This document shows, one piece after another, positions 54,434-63,944 of a DNA stretch of 64,000 bases. Positions within the stretch are counted from its first letter, which is position 1, and each line of letters starts with the position of its first letter. The position numbers and the translations under genes are program-made. Source of the DNA: Paenibacillus uliginis N3/975 (GTDB taxonomy: Bacteria > Bacillota > Bacilli > Paenibacillales > Paenibacillaceae); contig NZ_LT840184.1 in NCBI RefSeq assembly GCF_900177425.1, positions 6,011,787-6,075,786 on the forward strand, given 5' to 3'. Below the pieces are notes generated by a model. That model searched no databases and had not been told where the DNA came from. It saw nothing but the letters and a program-made list of their open reading frames with translations.

Positions 54434-54797
54434 ATCTGTCTGCCTCGCTATTTATAAAGGACCGGAGCTCTTCGATATCCTTCTTTGTCAAATTCTCAGC
54501 CTGGAACAATGAGCTAATCAAACTTTTGGCAGAGCCATTATGGATGGAGAATAGGAAGCTCTTTGTTTGCATTTTTCTGTAATCCTCTTCGCTTATAGCT
54601 GCCCAATATTCATGAGCATGCGAACGTCCGCGTTTCACGGATTGCAACGCCCCTTTGTCTAGTAACCTACCGGCAAGCGTGAGAACAGTCGTCTTATTTT
54701 TTTTGGGAAAATATTCCATGATTTCATTCGTCGTCATCCTTCTTCCACTTTCCCATAGGACTTGCATAATCTCCATTTCGGCTTTTGTGATTTGCAT
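54426..54797 (-). CDS. BlaI/MecI-family repressor
   Basis: 123-residue winged-helix repressor: starts MQITKAEMEIMQVLWESGRR, then the recognition helix in KKNKTTVLTLAGRLLDKGAL, and ends with the dimer/cleavage helices (LISSLFQAENLTKKDIEELR). Cleavage by the M56 partner would release it from DNA. First gene of the pair. Three 19-bp-spaced TGTAGAATA repeats upstream are its likely operators. Confidence 0.9.
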   Translation of the reverse strand: MQITKAEMEIMQVLWESGRRMTTNEIMEYFPKKNKTTVLTLAGRLLDKGALQSVKRGRSHAHEYWAAISEEDYRKMQTKSFLFSIHNGSAKSLISSLFQAENLTKKDIEELRSFINSEADRYD

Positions 54798-54816
54798 ATC
54801 AGTAAATCCCCCTTTC

Positions 54817-54863
54817 TATTCTACATTACGTTTTTTATTCTACATTATGTTTTTTATTCTACA
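54817..54863 (-). promoter_or_regulatory. Triple operator repeat for the BlaI-like repressor
   Basis: TATTCTACA at 54817, 54836 and 54855 (TGTAGAATA on the coding strand), exactly 19 bp apart. BlaI/MecI proteins bind TACA/TGTA-type sites, so cooperative binding of stacked dimers is likely. Confidence 0.7.
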
Positions 54864-54948
54864 ACACGTTGAAACGAAGTGCAAGCCGAAGTCGAGCAAA
54901 CATTAATTGGTATCATTTTTATGATTTGGTCAACGTCATTCGACAGAG

Positions 54949-55139
54949 GTGGATGTCTCGAAAGAAACGCTATTGGGTGAGCTAAAATCCGCCATGGCGG
55001 AAGAAGAGGATTGATTGAAGCGATTATTGAAAAAATGCAGCGGGAACAGCCGTGTGCACCCATTATAAAAGCTTTAGTGAAGTCGTTGAGTGATTCGTGG
55101 ACATTTATCAAAATGTACATTGTGAATCATTGTACTTAA
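54949..55139 (+). pseudogene. Frameshifted regulator-like relic
   Basis: EVDVSKETLLGELKSAMAEE stops at 55012, then one frame over LIEAIIEKMQREQPCAPIIK and SLSDSWTFIKMYIVNHCT run to a stop at 55137. The first part recalls the end of a TetR-type helix-turn-helix (VSKETLY) and the second its helical domain. Start missing. Uncertain family. Confidence 0.35.
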
Positions 55140-55432
55140 ATTTGATATCGTGCAATTCGGAAATAAAAGTAAGCCTATGACCCATTTTTACACGTATCTC
55201 GGCTGAACATATGAATAAAATCGAGTTCCTTAGCGTGGGTTTTATCCTTAGCGTTGTAAATTCGCGTTTTGCTGGCGGCACCCCATTAAGGAGTATCAAC
55301 AAAAAATAGACACATGCCAGAGCATAAGTCTATTTTTCTTATTTATATTGCCAGTTCCCTCAACGTAACTTTTATCTGTCTATCCAGGTTATATTAGTTA
55401 AATCCTCATGAGGAATGATCGAGGTGATTATA
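55140..55432. other. Intergenic with gene relic and terminator
   Basis: A 32-codon plus-strand frame from ATG 55211 (EFLSVGFILSVVNSRFAGG) looks like the end of a lost membrane protein. It ends just before an AAAAATAGAC/GTCTATTTTT terminator (55302-55337). Confidence 0.4.
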
Positions 55433-55831
55433 ATGAGAAAAATGCTGATTTTCCTCTTGTCCCTGCTGCTTCTGCTCACAGCCTGCTCTGCCCGCTCATC
55501 CCAGACTCAGGAGCAGCAGACACAAAACTTCGGCAACCCGACGGCTGAAGAAATACTGAAGAGCAATCCGGATGCCGATCTGCTGCAGCTAAGAAATATC
55601 GTGTATATAAAAGCCGAAGACAACAGTTGGGTGCAACAGGAAAATCTAGGCTCACTTCAAGAGGTCGGTGAAGTTCAATCCATATATGACGGCAACAGAC
55701 CTTTTGAAAATGAAATGTCCACCAAGCTAGCTCCTGGTACCAAAATTTATGAACCTACCCAACATGGCCTGATTATCGTCGCAGTAAACAACGGCATAGA
55801 AATCAGATATATAGGTCTGGTTGAGGGGTAA
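55433..55831 (+). CDS. Small lipoprotein, unknown
   Basis: 132 residues from ATG 55433 (GAGGTGA upstream; the frame opens 18 bases earlier). Lipoprotein signal with Leu-rich core and lipobox LTACSA (Cys about 18). The mature part has repeated acidic/polar segments (EEILKSNPDADLLQLRNIVY) and a C-terminal hydrophobic strand (TQHGLIIVAVNNGIEIRYIG). Resembles DUF-type Bacillus lipoproteins with a small beta domain; I cannot name it. Followed at about 70 bp by a small membrane gene on the same strand. Confidence 0.7.
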   Translation: MRKMLIFLLSLLLLLTACSARSSQTQEQQTQNFGNPTAEEILKSNPDADLLQLRNIVYIKAEDNSWVQQENLGSLQEVGEVQSIYDGNRPFENEMSTKLAPGTKIYEPTQHGLIIVAVNNGIEIRYIGLVEG

Positions 55832-55901
55832 CCTGTTCCATAACTTACGTTTTTAGAAGGAAGGGTTTTTTAATATATTGAAGGAAGGGGACGTATCATT
55901 A

Positions 55902-56120
55902 ATGGATGGATTTCATAGAGTTGTTGGAGTGGGAGGACTCATTGTATTTTTATTAATACTAGTAGCCAATTACTTAATAGTATATCTTATAGTTAGTAAC
56001 GCATTGAAAAATTCAGATTTGAAATTAGAAATCAACAATCTAAAGAATGAAATTAAAGATCTAAAAGAATTATTGAATAAACAACCAATAGAAACACTAT
56101 CGGATAACAAAGATAATTAA
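55902..56120 (+). CDS. Small membrane protein with coiled-coil tail
   Basis: 72 residues from ATG 55902 (GGAAGGGG about 11 bases upstream; the frame is open from TTG 55878). One membrane helix (GGLIVFLLILVANYLIVYLI), then a heptad-like charged helix (LKLEINNLKNEIKDLKELLN). The form is like small division- or stress-related membrane helpers, but nothing more specific can be said. It converges on the methyltransferase gene, with a shared hairpin (GATCCGGTA/TACCGGATC, 56125-56151). Confidence 0.6.
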   Translation: MDGFHRVVGVGGLIVFLLILVANYLIVYLIVSNALKNSDLKLEINNLKNEIKDLKELLNKQPIETLSDNKDN

Positions 56121-56158
56121 AAAATGATCCGGTAATTTTCTACCGGATCACCAAATTT

Positions 56159-56950
56159 TCACTTCTGCCGGATGCACAGCATGGAATTCGCATTTCTTAG
56201 AAACTCATACGGTACGATACGTTCCTCGGTCAGTAATCCCTCTGCTTTCAGCTCAGCCACCAGCTGATCCAGGTGCTCATATCGGGACCCCGTCAAATCT
56301 ACCAGCGGAAAAATCCGTACCTCACCCGAGGTGACTCGCAGCAATTCATCAATCGTCTTCTTATGAAAGTCATAGTCCAGTCGGTCGCCATACATAAACA
56401 GAAAATGCGCTGACAGCACCAGATCAAACTGTTTATCTTCAAACGGGAGCTCCGGTAGCACAGCAGCGATATACCGTTCCGGTCGCTCCCTCATATCTGC
56501 CACACAGTCTTGAAGTGCCTGATGGCGATACTTGCTTAAACCCTGCACATCTTTATAGAAGTCCCAGAGATATAGATCCTTTGCTCTTTCCATCGTTTCC
56601 ATCGCATGCCCGATATCCTGCAGTCCCTTACGCTCCAGATCATCGATTTGGTGATCATACGCAATATCACACGCGGTAATATGCAGTCCCTGCTGTCTGC
56701 CCACAGCTGTAAAAGAACAAGCCCCTGCCGGACAATCAAGAATGTTCAGACCGGTGAGTTGATCCAGTTCAAGATCAAACATCCGCATGTACTCTTCAAA
56801 CGTACGGCCGATGAACACCACCCGCTCCAGCTCCAGCTTGGTTATCTTCACAGGTTCTTGTACCGCTTCATGCTCACATTCATTCGTTTTTGCTACAAAA
56901 CACTGCTCTTCCTCATTTCTAGCCACTCCACTCTTCTCAACTCTACTCAT
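56159..56950 (-). CDS. Class I SAM-dependent methyltransferase-like protein
   Basis: 263 residues. Motif I variant LNILDCPAGACSFTAVGRQQ (about 88-108), motif II ITACDIAYDH and motif IV-like FDLVLSAHFLFMYGDRL give a Rossmann methyltransferase fold. The N-terminal 45 residues are polar and rich in Glu; the true start may lie further in. The substrate is unknown. Monocistronic; codon use like the core genes. Confidence 0.75.
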   Translation of the reverse strand: MSRVEKSGVARNEEEQCFVAKTNECEHEAVQEPVKITKLELERVVFIGRTFEEYMRMFDLELDQLTGLNILDCPAGACSFTAVGRQQGLHITACDIAYDHQIDDLERKGLQDIGHAMETMERAKDLYLWDFYKDVQGLSKYRHQALQDCVADMRERPERYIAAVLPELPFEDKQFDLVLSAHFLFMYGDRLDYDFHKKTIDELLRVTSGEVRIFPLVDLTGSRYEHLDQLVAELKAEGLLTEERIVPYEFLRNANSMLCIRQK

Positions 56951-57071
56951 CTCAAGCTCACCTCAACTATTAATTTGTCACTAAAGCACAAATGTTTTGT
57001 GCCTCCCTAAGCTTATGTTACCATATGATGGAAGTCGTGAAAATATATTATCAAGCGGTGGACCGACTCAA

Positions 57072-57101
57072 AAAAGCTGCCTAGAAATTAGGCAGCTTTG
57101 C
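57072..57101 (-). terminator. Terminator of the helicase operon
   Basis: AAAGCTGCCTA/TAGGCAGCTTT stem; on the minus strand followed by T6. Confidence 0.85.
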
Positions 57102-57215
57102 TCAATTATGCAAATTTGTTAATCGTTGTTCTTGCTAGGTTTTCTCATCTCTTTATCACTGTAAAAATGAAAGCGTAAGACGCTCATGCATACATGTTAT
57201 GGCATCTTCAGCATA

Positions 57216-59405
57216 CTAACGCTCTTTCAAAACCTCCGCCAGTCCCTCCACATCCAGCCCGTCCACCGCAAATGCGGTCCGGACCAGCTCTGGTGCCACA
57301 AACTCATCATACTTACCGAGATATGGGGCTTCATCCAGATCAAGCAGAGTCGCGGAACCAGAGACTTCGCATTGGCTCAGTTCGGACAGAATCTCATCCA
57401 TCAGATGACTGGCATCGGTCTTTCCTGCCACAACCATGTAATACGGCTCCATCGGCACGATGGAACGAAGTGCCAGCCGGTCAGCCAGATTGTGCTTCAG
57501 CAGACGTTCCAGCGTACGAAACTGCTTACTGCCCGCCCACGGCAAAACAAACATGGAGTCGCCTCCTGCCGGAATGACAACGCTCTTCAACAGCCCGCTT
57601 TCCCGGGCCAGACGCCGCGCCCGTTCGAGACGGTTCACGGCTCCCGGTGCCAAGTAAGGGTAGAGCGTGCTGTCAGCCAGCACCTCTCGCATTTTGTGGA
57701 CGACACGGGTGTGTACGTCACCGCCTGCGCCGAGCCAAAGGGTATCAACCTTGCCCTTCGCAGACTTCACATAAAGAGCTTTATGCTTCGTATCCACTTC
57801 CTCCACCTTCCATAACTTTCCGGCCAATGAGAAGCAATAGCCTGGCGGAGGTACGGTGGTGATGGAGCCAATCTCCTCGGAGCCGTTATAGACGACATGC
57901 TCTTCATCATCCTTAAAGACGGCATAAAAACGGAAGTTGTTCACGATACGCTCACCCGTTAGCCCGATAATAAGCGGCCCTTCGTCCGTACGCTGGATAT
58001 GGTCGGTCTGCAACAAATAGTTCAGGAAAATTCGGTATTCATCCGGATCAATGCCGCGAAATGCAGGCAGTGTCAGTACCGCACGTGCCAAATCGGCAGG
58101 CTCTGCCTCTCCCATGCTCTTCAAAATGCTCATCGTCTGGTGATACAGAAGACCGATCGGTTTTTCTCTCAACGTAAGCGGCTCTACCCATTTGTCCCGC
58201 ACATACAGCTCGATGACCGCGATAGCCCGCAGCAGAGTCCACGGCATCCGTGCCGGTAGCTGAGCTTCTTCATCCTCTTCTTCCGGACATAGAAACAACA
58301 TCTCTGATGTCTGTCCCCGCCGTCCCGACCGGCCAAGACGCTGCACAAAGCTGGAGCAGCTATAAGGCGCTCCGAGCTGAATGACGCGTTCCAGTTCCCC
58401 AAGGTCAATGCCGAGCTCCAGCGTAAGTGTGGCGGCGGCGACCGCAGGGCCGGGGCCGCTGCGCAGTGCGGCTTCCGTCTCTTCCCGTAGCAAGGCCGAG
58501 ATGCTGCCATGATGGACGTGAAATACGTCCGGTTGCTGACGCTTCGCGGCAATCCGGCGCAGCTCCAGTGTTGTCAGCTCCGCGTCGGAACGGGAGTTGG
58601 TGAAGACGAGTGCTTTTTTCAGATGGGTATGGTCATATACAAAATCATAATAAGCCTTGTGGGCATGCTCCAGCTGCTCGGCCTGCTTCTCGTCCCGGGC
58701 ATCCGGGAAGGAGAAGTGCTCCACACTCAGCCGCAGCTTCCGGCCGCCTTGAGGAGACACCACCTCGACGGGATACCGAGTCCCGGCTGCAAGCCATCCC
58801 GCTGCCGTCTCATAATCACTGAGCGTCGCAGACAATCCAATTCGCCGTGGCGAGCAGGATGCCATCCGTTCGATCCGCGTCAGCTGGCTCAGCACCTGGA
58901 TACCCCGGTCCGCGCCCATAAAGGCGTGAACCTCGTCGATGATCACATATCGCAGATCCTGAAACAGCGCCGGTATCGCATTCGGTCGGTTCATAAGCAG
59001 CCCTTCGAGCGACTCGGGGGTGATCTGGAGAACGCCGGAAGGCTTTTTCATCAACTTCGTCTTCTCGGCTTGGGACACGTCCCCGTGCCAATGCCATACG
59101 GGAACTTCCCCCTCCCGCAGCAGCTCGCGGATTCGCTCAAACTGGTCGTTGATCAGCGCCTTTAATGGGCCGATATACAAAATACCGACAGATGAGGAAG
59201 GACGCTCATACAGCTCTGTAAGGGCCGGGAAAAATGCTGCTTCCGTCTTACCCGATGCAGTACCTGAAGCGATGAGCAGATGGTTAGGAGTATCAAACAG
59301 AACCCGGCACGCGTCGACCTGCGCTTCACGGAGTGTATCCCATTGTTTCCGGTATATATATTCCTGGATGAAGGGCGCAAGCCTGGAGAACGGGTTTGGG
59401 CTCAT
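57216..59405 (-). CDS. Lhr/BrxHI-like DEAD/DEAH helicase
   Basis: 729-residue superfamily 2 helicase. Walker A IASGTASGKTEAAFFPA, motif Ib IGPLKALINDQFERI, DEVH box VIIDEVHAF, motif III GLSATLSDYE, motif V/VI ATLTLELGIDLGEL and QRLGRSGRRGQ. Beyond about 430 there is a winged-helix and a C-terminal domain like the Lhr-core group. The equivalents in BREX type 2 are called BrxHI. It overlaps the ATPase gene by four bases (ATGA), so translation is coupled. Likely unwinds or translocates on DNA or RNA together with the two partner proteins. Confidence 0.85.
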   Translation of the reverse strand: MSPNPFSRLAPFIQEYIYRKQWDTLREAQVDACRVLFDTPNHLLIASGTASGKTEAAFFPALTELYERPSSSVGILYIGPLKALINDQFERIRELLREGEVPVWHWHGDVSQAEKTKLMKKPSGVLQITPESLEGLLMNRPNAIPALFQDLRYVIIDEVHAFMGADRGIQVLSQLTRIERMASCSPRRIGLSATLSDYETAAGWLAAGTRYPVEVVSPQGGRKLRLSVEHFSFPDARDEKQAEQLEHAHKAYYDFVYDHTHLKKALVFTNSRSDAELTTLELRRIAAKRQQPDVFHVHHGSISALLREETEAALRSGPGPAVAAATLTLELGIDLGELERVIQLGAPYSCSSFVQRLGRSGRRGQTSEMLFLCPEEEDEEAQLPARMPWTLLRAIAVIELYVRDKWVEPLTLREKPIGLLYHQTMSILKSMGEAEPADLARAVLTLPAFRGIDPDEYRIFLNYLLQTDHIQRTDEGPLIIGLTGERIVNNFRFYAVFKDDEEHVVYNGSEEIGSITTVPPPGYCFSLAGKLWKVEEVDTKHKALYVKSAKGKVDTLWLGAGGDVHTRVVHKMREVLADSTLYPYLAPGAVNRLERARRLARESGLLKSVVIPAGGDSMFVLPWAGSKQFRTLERLLKHNLADRLALRSIVPMEPYYMVVAGKTDASHLMDEILSELSQCEVSGSATLLDLDEAPYLGKYDEFVAPELVRTAFAVDGLDVEGLAEVLKER

Positions 59406-60733
59406 AACTCAAACTCCGCCAGGAAGTCTTCCATATCATCCGGATCTTTGTCCCCAGACTTAGCCGCAGACTGTGCCGTTATTTCACCCAGCAAATCTTC
59501 AAACGTCGTTTCCGGATGCTGATGCAGCGTATGCAGGAGGTCCATAAAGTCCCGTACCACCTCACGGGTTGTCAGCAGTTCCTCGGCACCCAATCGACCC
59601 ACGGCATTTTGCATGAATGCAATCAGCTGATCATCGGTCAAGACGGCTGCATATTGAAAGTGAAGGGCATGGATATCCCGCAGCTTCTGCAAAAGAATAA
59701 GGATTTCCTCGTACGACAGCATGTCCAGCTTCAATATCGGTGAGGTATATGTCTTGAGTCCGCTACTGCCATAACGGCCGTCGATCAAACGAGACCGGAG
59801 GGCGTCATAGCTGAACAGCCCGCGCCGCTCATCTTCCACGAACTGAGGTGTGCCACCCATAAAGATACCGAGGTGCTCCGCCTTGCCCTGCATCGTATCG
59901 TTAAACATCGTCAGGAGCTTCTCGTAATTGCTCTGACGGGATATCGAATTTGTAATTTTGTAAAGGTTAACGCCCTCGTCGATGAAGAGCAGTAGCCCTT
60001 TATAGCCTATGGCCGCCGTAAACTCCGACCACAGCTTGATATAGTCATACCAGCTGTCATCGTCAATGATGACACCAACTCCAAGGTCTTTGCGTGCCTC
60101 CGTCTTTGTAGCGTATTCCCCGCGCAGCCAGCGGAGAGCAGCCTGCTTGCGGTCATCGTCACCGAGCTTGTAACTGTTCCAATAAGCAGCGAGCACCTTG
60201 GCAAAGTCGAACCCGTGCACCAGGTTCTGCATGCTGCTGGTTACCGCGTAAATCCGCAGCTCCACCTGCTCGTTCAATGCGGCGTCACCGGGGCGTAGCC
60301 CGGACTCCTGCATGATCTCTTGCTGGATCGCTGCGATCCACTTCTGCAGGATCATCTCGAGCGCCCCACCGTCCGGGCGTGTGCGTGTGGAGAGATGGGT
60401 CATCAGCTCGCGATAAGTGGCCAGTCCCTGGCCCTTCGTACCGACAAGCCGCCGCTCCGGTGATAAATCCGCATCGGCTACAACAAAATCCCGATCCATC
60501 GCGTAATTGCGAATAATTTGTAGGAGAAAACTTTTGCCGCTGCCGTACCGTCCGGTAATGAGCTTGAAAGCTGCTCCACCTTCCGCAATATTGTCCATAT
60601 CACGTAGTATGGCTTCCACTTCCGGCTTGCGGCCTACCGCGATATGCTCAAGCCCCACTCTCGGTACAACCCCTGCTGTTAGCGAGTTGACTAGCGCCGT
60701 GGTCAGCCTTTTGGGTATTTTCAATTCATTCAT
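59402..60733 (-). CDS. BrxD-like P-loop ATPase (DUF2791)
   Basis: 443 residues. Walker A ITGRYGSGKSFLLQ (about 60), Walker B KGLLLFIDEGVNLYKI (about 250), and the arginine-rich segment LRSRLIDGRYG. The whole length matches ATP-binding proteins of the DUF2791/BrxD group, found next to BrxHI-type helicases in BREX and related loci. Middle gene: six bases after the TerB-domain gene, four-base overlap with the helicase. The trio must act as one unit. Confidence 0.8.
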   Translation of the reverse strand: MNELKIPKRLTTALVNSLTAGVVPRVGLEHIAVGRKPEVEAILRDMDNIAEGGAAFKLITGRYGSGKSFLLQIIRNYAMDRDFVVADADLSPERRLVGTKGQGLATYRELMTHLSTRTRPDGGALEMILQKWIAAIQQEIMQESGLRPGDAALNEQVELRIYAVTSSMQNLVHGFDFAKVLAAYWNSYKLGDDDRKQAALRWLRGEYATKTEARKDLGVGVIIDDDSWYDYIKLWSEFTAAIGYKGLLLFIDEGVNLYKITNSISRQSNYEKLLTMFNDTMQGKAEHLGIFMGGTPQFVEDERRGLFSYDALRSRLIDGRYGSSGLKTYTSPILKLDMLSYEEILILLQKLRDIHALHFQYAAVLTDDQLIAFMQNAVGRLGAEELLTTREVVRDFMDLLHTLHQHPETTFEDLLGEITAQSAAKSGDKDPDDMEDFLAEFEL

Positions 60734-60739
60734 CGTTGA

Positions 60740-62746
60740 TCACCTCGTTAATTGATCAAGCATCGCTATATATTCATCCACGAGGGTTTCCCCGTCGATC
60801 AACAGATCGCCGATCGTTTCCATCGCGGCATCATTAATTTCATCTATGAGCAGTGCAGGCATCGAACCAGCCCGTTCAGCTACCGCTTGAAGCATAGCCA
60901 GATCAGGGCCGACCTTTAGAGCGTACAGTGCTTCCAGATGTGCTGGTGTCAACTGTTCAGCCAGAACGCGCCATTCACTATCCAGATTCTTTGTGTCCCA
61001 GTTTATGGATACATCGGGTAGAGTCGCTGTCGCTGCTAACGGTTCATTAGCCTTACGCTGTTGCGAAGCTAAATGATCGCTAACTGCCTGGGCAGATGCC
61101 TGTTCCTCCGCCTCTTCATTTCCAATGCACGCGAGATGGTCTACAAACTCAGTATCCACAACCAGTACTTCCTCCGTGAACAACCCCTTCTTCTCATTCA
61201 CCGACATCATCGTTGGTGGCTCCAAGATCGAATCATCTGCGACCCTGTCCATTTCAAATATATCCATCTGAATCGGAACATTTCGGGTGTACGACTCTTT
61301 TCTCGACGTAGTTCCTAGAATAGGTTCTGAATTCTCTGGCCCATCCACCAGCAGCATATCGCGGACATCGTCCGATTCCTGCTGGATTCGCAGCAGCTTC
61401 GCACGGTCAATCTGAACCTCCGGCTGTGCCATCTTCCCTGTCGAATCATTCCCTGTTGGATGAATCTCCTTTTTCAAAAAGCGTGCCACCAGCTTTTCAA
61501 TCTCAGGATCCACCTCGATTCCACGCAATCTTCCCTTAAACCCGCGCAGCTCCCGCAGCTTATTCTCCATCATCCGGATCAGGTTCGTAATGTAATGACG
61601 AAGCGGAGCATGTCCACTGATTGGCAGTGTCATAACCGAAGCCGTACGACCATAAATATCATAATCATATACAGCGCTGCGGAATATATATCTTTCTTGC
61701 ATCCGCTCGCGGGGCTTAAATATGTCAATGAGACGCTGGCCTTTTGTTTTTCCAAGGTAGGCATCCACAAGAGCGACCACTTTAGGGCCGTAAGTCTTCA
61801 TGTCCTTACGTCCGCCTTCCTGGTAAAATCGGCTCTTGTTCGGTTCATAGTCCATCAAGTCATTGAGCAAATCCCAGTTCAGCGTAAGCGGCTGGGCGGT
61901 AAACCTGCGCAACCACTCCAGCTCCTTCAGCTCACTGGACAAGCTGCGCGGAATACGATTGTAGGTTTCCATTACCGGCATATCCAGCCCATGAATTAAC
62001 GAAAAATCAAACAGCCACTCCTTCGCATAAGTATCTAGCTTAGGAAATCGCTGCCGATAGGCATTCCACACACTGTCAAGCAGCTGCCAGCCCTGAGCCG
62101 GGTTGCTCCAGCCGATCCCGTTGATCAGCTCATACATATATAAAAACAAATAGGATAAGTCCGTATCCGGATAACGGCCCGACCTCACCTCTTCCCGCCA
62201 ATAGAAGTACCATTTATATTGAGCGGACGACATATTATCGTAGGTAGGCCAATAACTTTTGAAGGGTACAAAAGGATGCTCCGGCTCCACATGCCATGCC
62301 AGTTCGCGGGCTCGTATTACAAATTGCTGTTCCCGTGAGTAATAGCGAACACCCTCGCTTGAAGGGATTTCTGTCGAGGGCGGGGATGCATGGGTGACTG
62401 CAGCGGTGATGACTGATTGCAGCGGAATATCTACCATATGCAAACGATCCTTATCACCTGAAGGGGATGACTCCGCCTGACTTGAAATCTCTGGTCCATC
62501 TGAATCTTTCTCATCCCAAAAGTTTAGATCATCCATCGAAAGCTCGGCTCCTGCACGACCTTCCTGCAGACCACCGAGGTTTCGATTCTGCCGACCTTCA
62601 ACTGTCCTCGGTTTTCTCGCCGGAATCAGAGTATCCCTCTCTTCGCCGCCCAGTTCAAATTCAGCAAACCGGATGTCGTTGTTACGCACGATGGTATGCC
62701 GGACGTTATCTATGTTAATTTCATCTTTTTTCCTGAAATGTTCCAT
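60740..62746 (-). CDS. TerB-N/TerB-C domain protein
   Basis: 668 residues. The N-terminal part is polar and acidic. From about 170 a TerB-N-type domain follows, rich in Trp/Tyr (SYWPTYDNMSSAQYKWYFYW, REEVRSGRYPDTDLSYLFLY, LINGIGWSNPAQGWQLLDSV). The last 90 residues look like TerB-C (SEWRVLAEQLTPAHLEALYA, then MPALLIDEINDAAMETIGDL). TerB modules are thought to link membrane or metal sensing to nucleic-acid processing enzymes. First gene of the three-gene operon; probably the sensor or scaffold for the ATPase and helicase. Domain calls are by eye. Confidence 0.72.
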   Translation of the reverse strand: MEHFRKKDEINIDNVRHTIVRNNDIRFAEFELGGEERDTLIPARKPRTVEGRQNRNLGGLQEGRAGAELSMDDLNFWDEKDSDGPEISSQAESSPSGDKDRLHMVDIPLQSVITAAVTHASPPSTEIPSSEGVRYYSREQQFVIRARELAWHVEPEHPFVPFKSYWPTYDNMSSAQYKWYFYWREEVRSGRYPDTDLSYLFLYMYELINGIGWSNPAQGWQLLDSVWNAYRQRFPKLDTYAKEWLFDFSLIHGLDMPVMETYNRIPRSLSSELKELEWLRRFTAQPLTLNWDLLNDLMDYEPNKSRFYQEGGRKDMKTYGPKVVALVDAYLGKTKGQRLIDIFKPRERMQERYIFRSAVYDYDIYGRTASVMTLPISGHAPLRHYITNLIRMMENKLRELRGFKGRLRGIEVDPEIEKLVARFLKKEIHPTGNDSTGKMAQPEVQIDRAKLLRIQQESDDVRDMLLVDGPENSEPILGTTSRKESYTRNVPIQMDIFEMDRVADDSILEPPTMMSVNEKKGLFTEEVLVVDTEFVDHLACIGNEEAEEQASAQAVSDHLASQQRKANEPLAATATLPDVSINWDTKNLDSEWRVLAEQLTPAHLEALYALKVGPDLAMLQAVAERAGSMPALLIDEINDAAMETIGDLLIDGETLVDEYIAMLDQLTR

Positions 62747-63021
62747 TGATTTGTACCTCCATCACTCCACCAATTATACCATTCACGTCCATTTATAAGG
62801 CCGCTCTTTTACAAGTTGTTATCCGGCATCTATACTACATAGTAGAAACAAAACAAGTACGCAATCAATCAAGGAACGTATGTTCCATTCTATCATAGGA
62901 AAAGGTGTGCTGTCTGCTGCTCACTACCAAACAGCTTTTCCCTGTTTACAGGCGTACGTATTAAAAATCAAGGCTTCTATTATTTACCTTATGGAGCCAG
63001 GGCACGAAAGGAATTTTATCC
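62747..63021. other. Divergent promoter region
   Basis: 275 bp between the TerB operon and the M50 gene. No gene seen; promoters for both must lie here. A strong ribosome site for the plus-strand gene is not seen until GAAAGGAA at about 63007. Confidence 0.35.
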
Positions 63022-63705
63022 ATGAACAAATGGCTGAAAACAATTCTGTATCTTGTCGGCGCAGCCGTGTTGACCCGGTTTATACCATTCTCCTCCTGGT
63101 TCCGCATTATGGACACCATGATTCATGAGCTAGGACACGCGGTCGCTACACTATTGCTGTCAGGACGTGTGCTCAGTATTGAGTTAAATCCGGATCACAG
63201 CGGTACGACCTATTCCGTCCTTGCTTCCGGATGGAGAACGATTGCGGTATCCCTTTCCGGCTACATTTCCGCTTCTTTATTCTCCGTTCTGATGTTCTAT
63301 GGTTATGCCAAGCGGAAGCAAGGAGAAGGACTGCTGGTGATCTCAGGGATTGCCATGCTCATGATCCTTTTATTCGTACGTAACGGATATGGTGTGTGGT
63401 GGCTTAGCATCTTTATTGTGATCACTTTGGTATTCTATTTCCTCGGCACACGCATCCGGAACGCGTACTTTCTACTGCTCGCCTTCCTCTCGTTGGAGGA
63501 ATCCGTCATGGGCCCGTTTTCACTCCTGCTGTATGCCATCCGTCAGCCGAGCCGGGCCGGCGATGCTGCGAACTTAGCGAACACAACCATTGTGCCCGCG
63601 TTGATATGGGCATTGTTGTTTCTGGTGTTTGCTTTATGGTGCGCCAAGCTTGCCCTGCAAGTGTTCTGGCGCAAGCGTCCGGCGCCGAGCCACGCTCAAT
63701 CGTAA
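63022..63705 (+). CDS. M50-family membrane metalloprotease-like protein
   Basis: 227 residues, six or so membrane helices. The zinc motif HELGH is in IMDTMIHELGHAVATLLLSG, followed by a typical M50B pattern (WRTIAVSLSGYISASLFSVL). M50 enzymes cut proteins within or near the membrane; several control sigma factors, but no anti-sigma gene is adjacent. A second ligand motif (NxxPxxxLDG type) is not obvious, so the activity is not certain. ATG follows AAAGGAA. Terminator at 63836. Confidence 0.75.
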   Translation: MNKWLKTILYLVGAAVLTRFIPFSSWFRIMDTMIHELGHAVATLLLSGRVLSIELNPDHSGTTYSVLASGWRTIAVSLSGYISASLFSVLMFYGYAKRKQGEGLLVISGIAMLMILLFVRNGYGVWWLSIFIVITLVFYFLGTRIRNAYFLLLAFLSLEESVMGPFSLLLYAIRQPSRAGDAANLANTTIVPALIWALLFLVFALWCAKLALQVFWRKRPAPSHAQS

Positions 63706-63835
63706 GGTAACAATAAGATTACTTGGCCTCGTTCCTCTATCTGGCTTCTACCATCTTTGCCCTGATACTTTTAATGTTCCGAAGTCGTCTGAAATAAGCA
63801 CAAGAATAGTTTTATTTTATAGAAGAATTACTCAC

Positions 63836-63866
63836 CGCCCCATAAATAAGGGGCGGTTTTTTTGTA
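63836..63866 (+). terminator. Rho-independent terminator
   Basis: CCGCCCC/GGGGCGG stem followed by T7. Confidence 0.85.
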
Positions 63867-63915
63867 AAACACGAACATAAAATAAATAAAAATGATCTAA
63901 CGTTCGGATTTTACG

Positions 63916-63944
63916 TTGACAATCGCGCGTAATGCTTATACAAT
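63916..63944 (+). promoter_or_regulatory. Sigma-A promoter of a gene beyond the window
   Basis: TTGACA, 17 bases, TACAAT. Near-consensus; no start codon with a ribosome site occurs before the window ends. Confidence 0.7.
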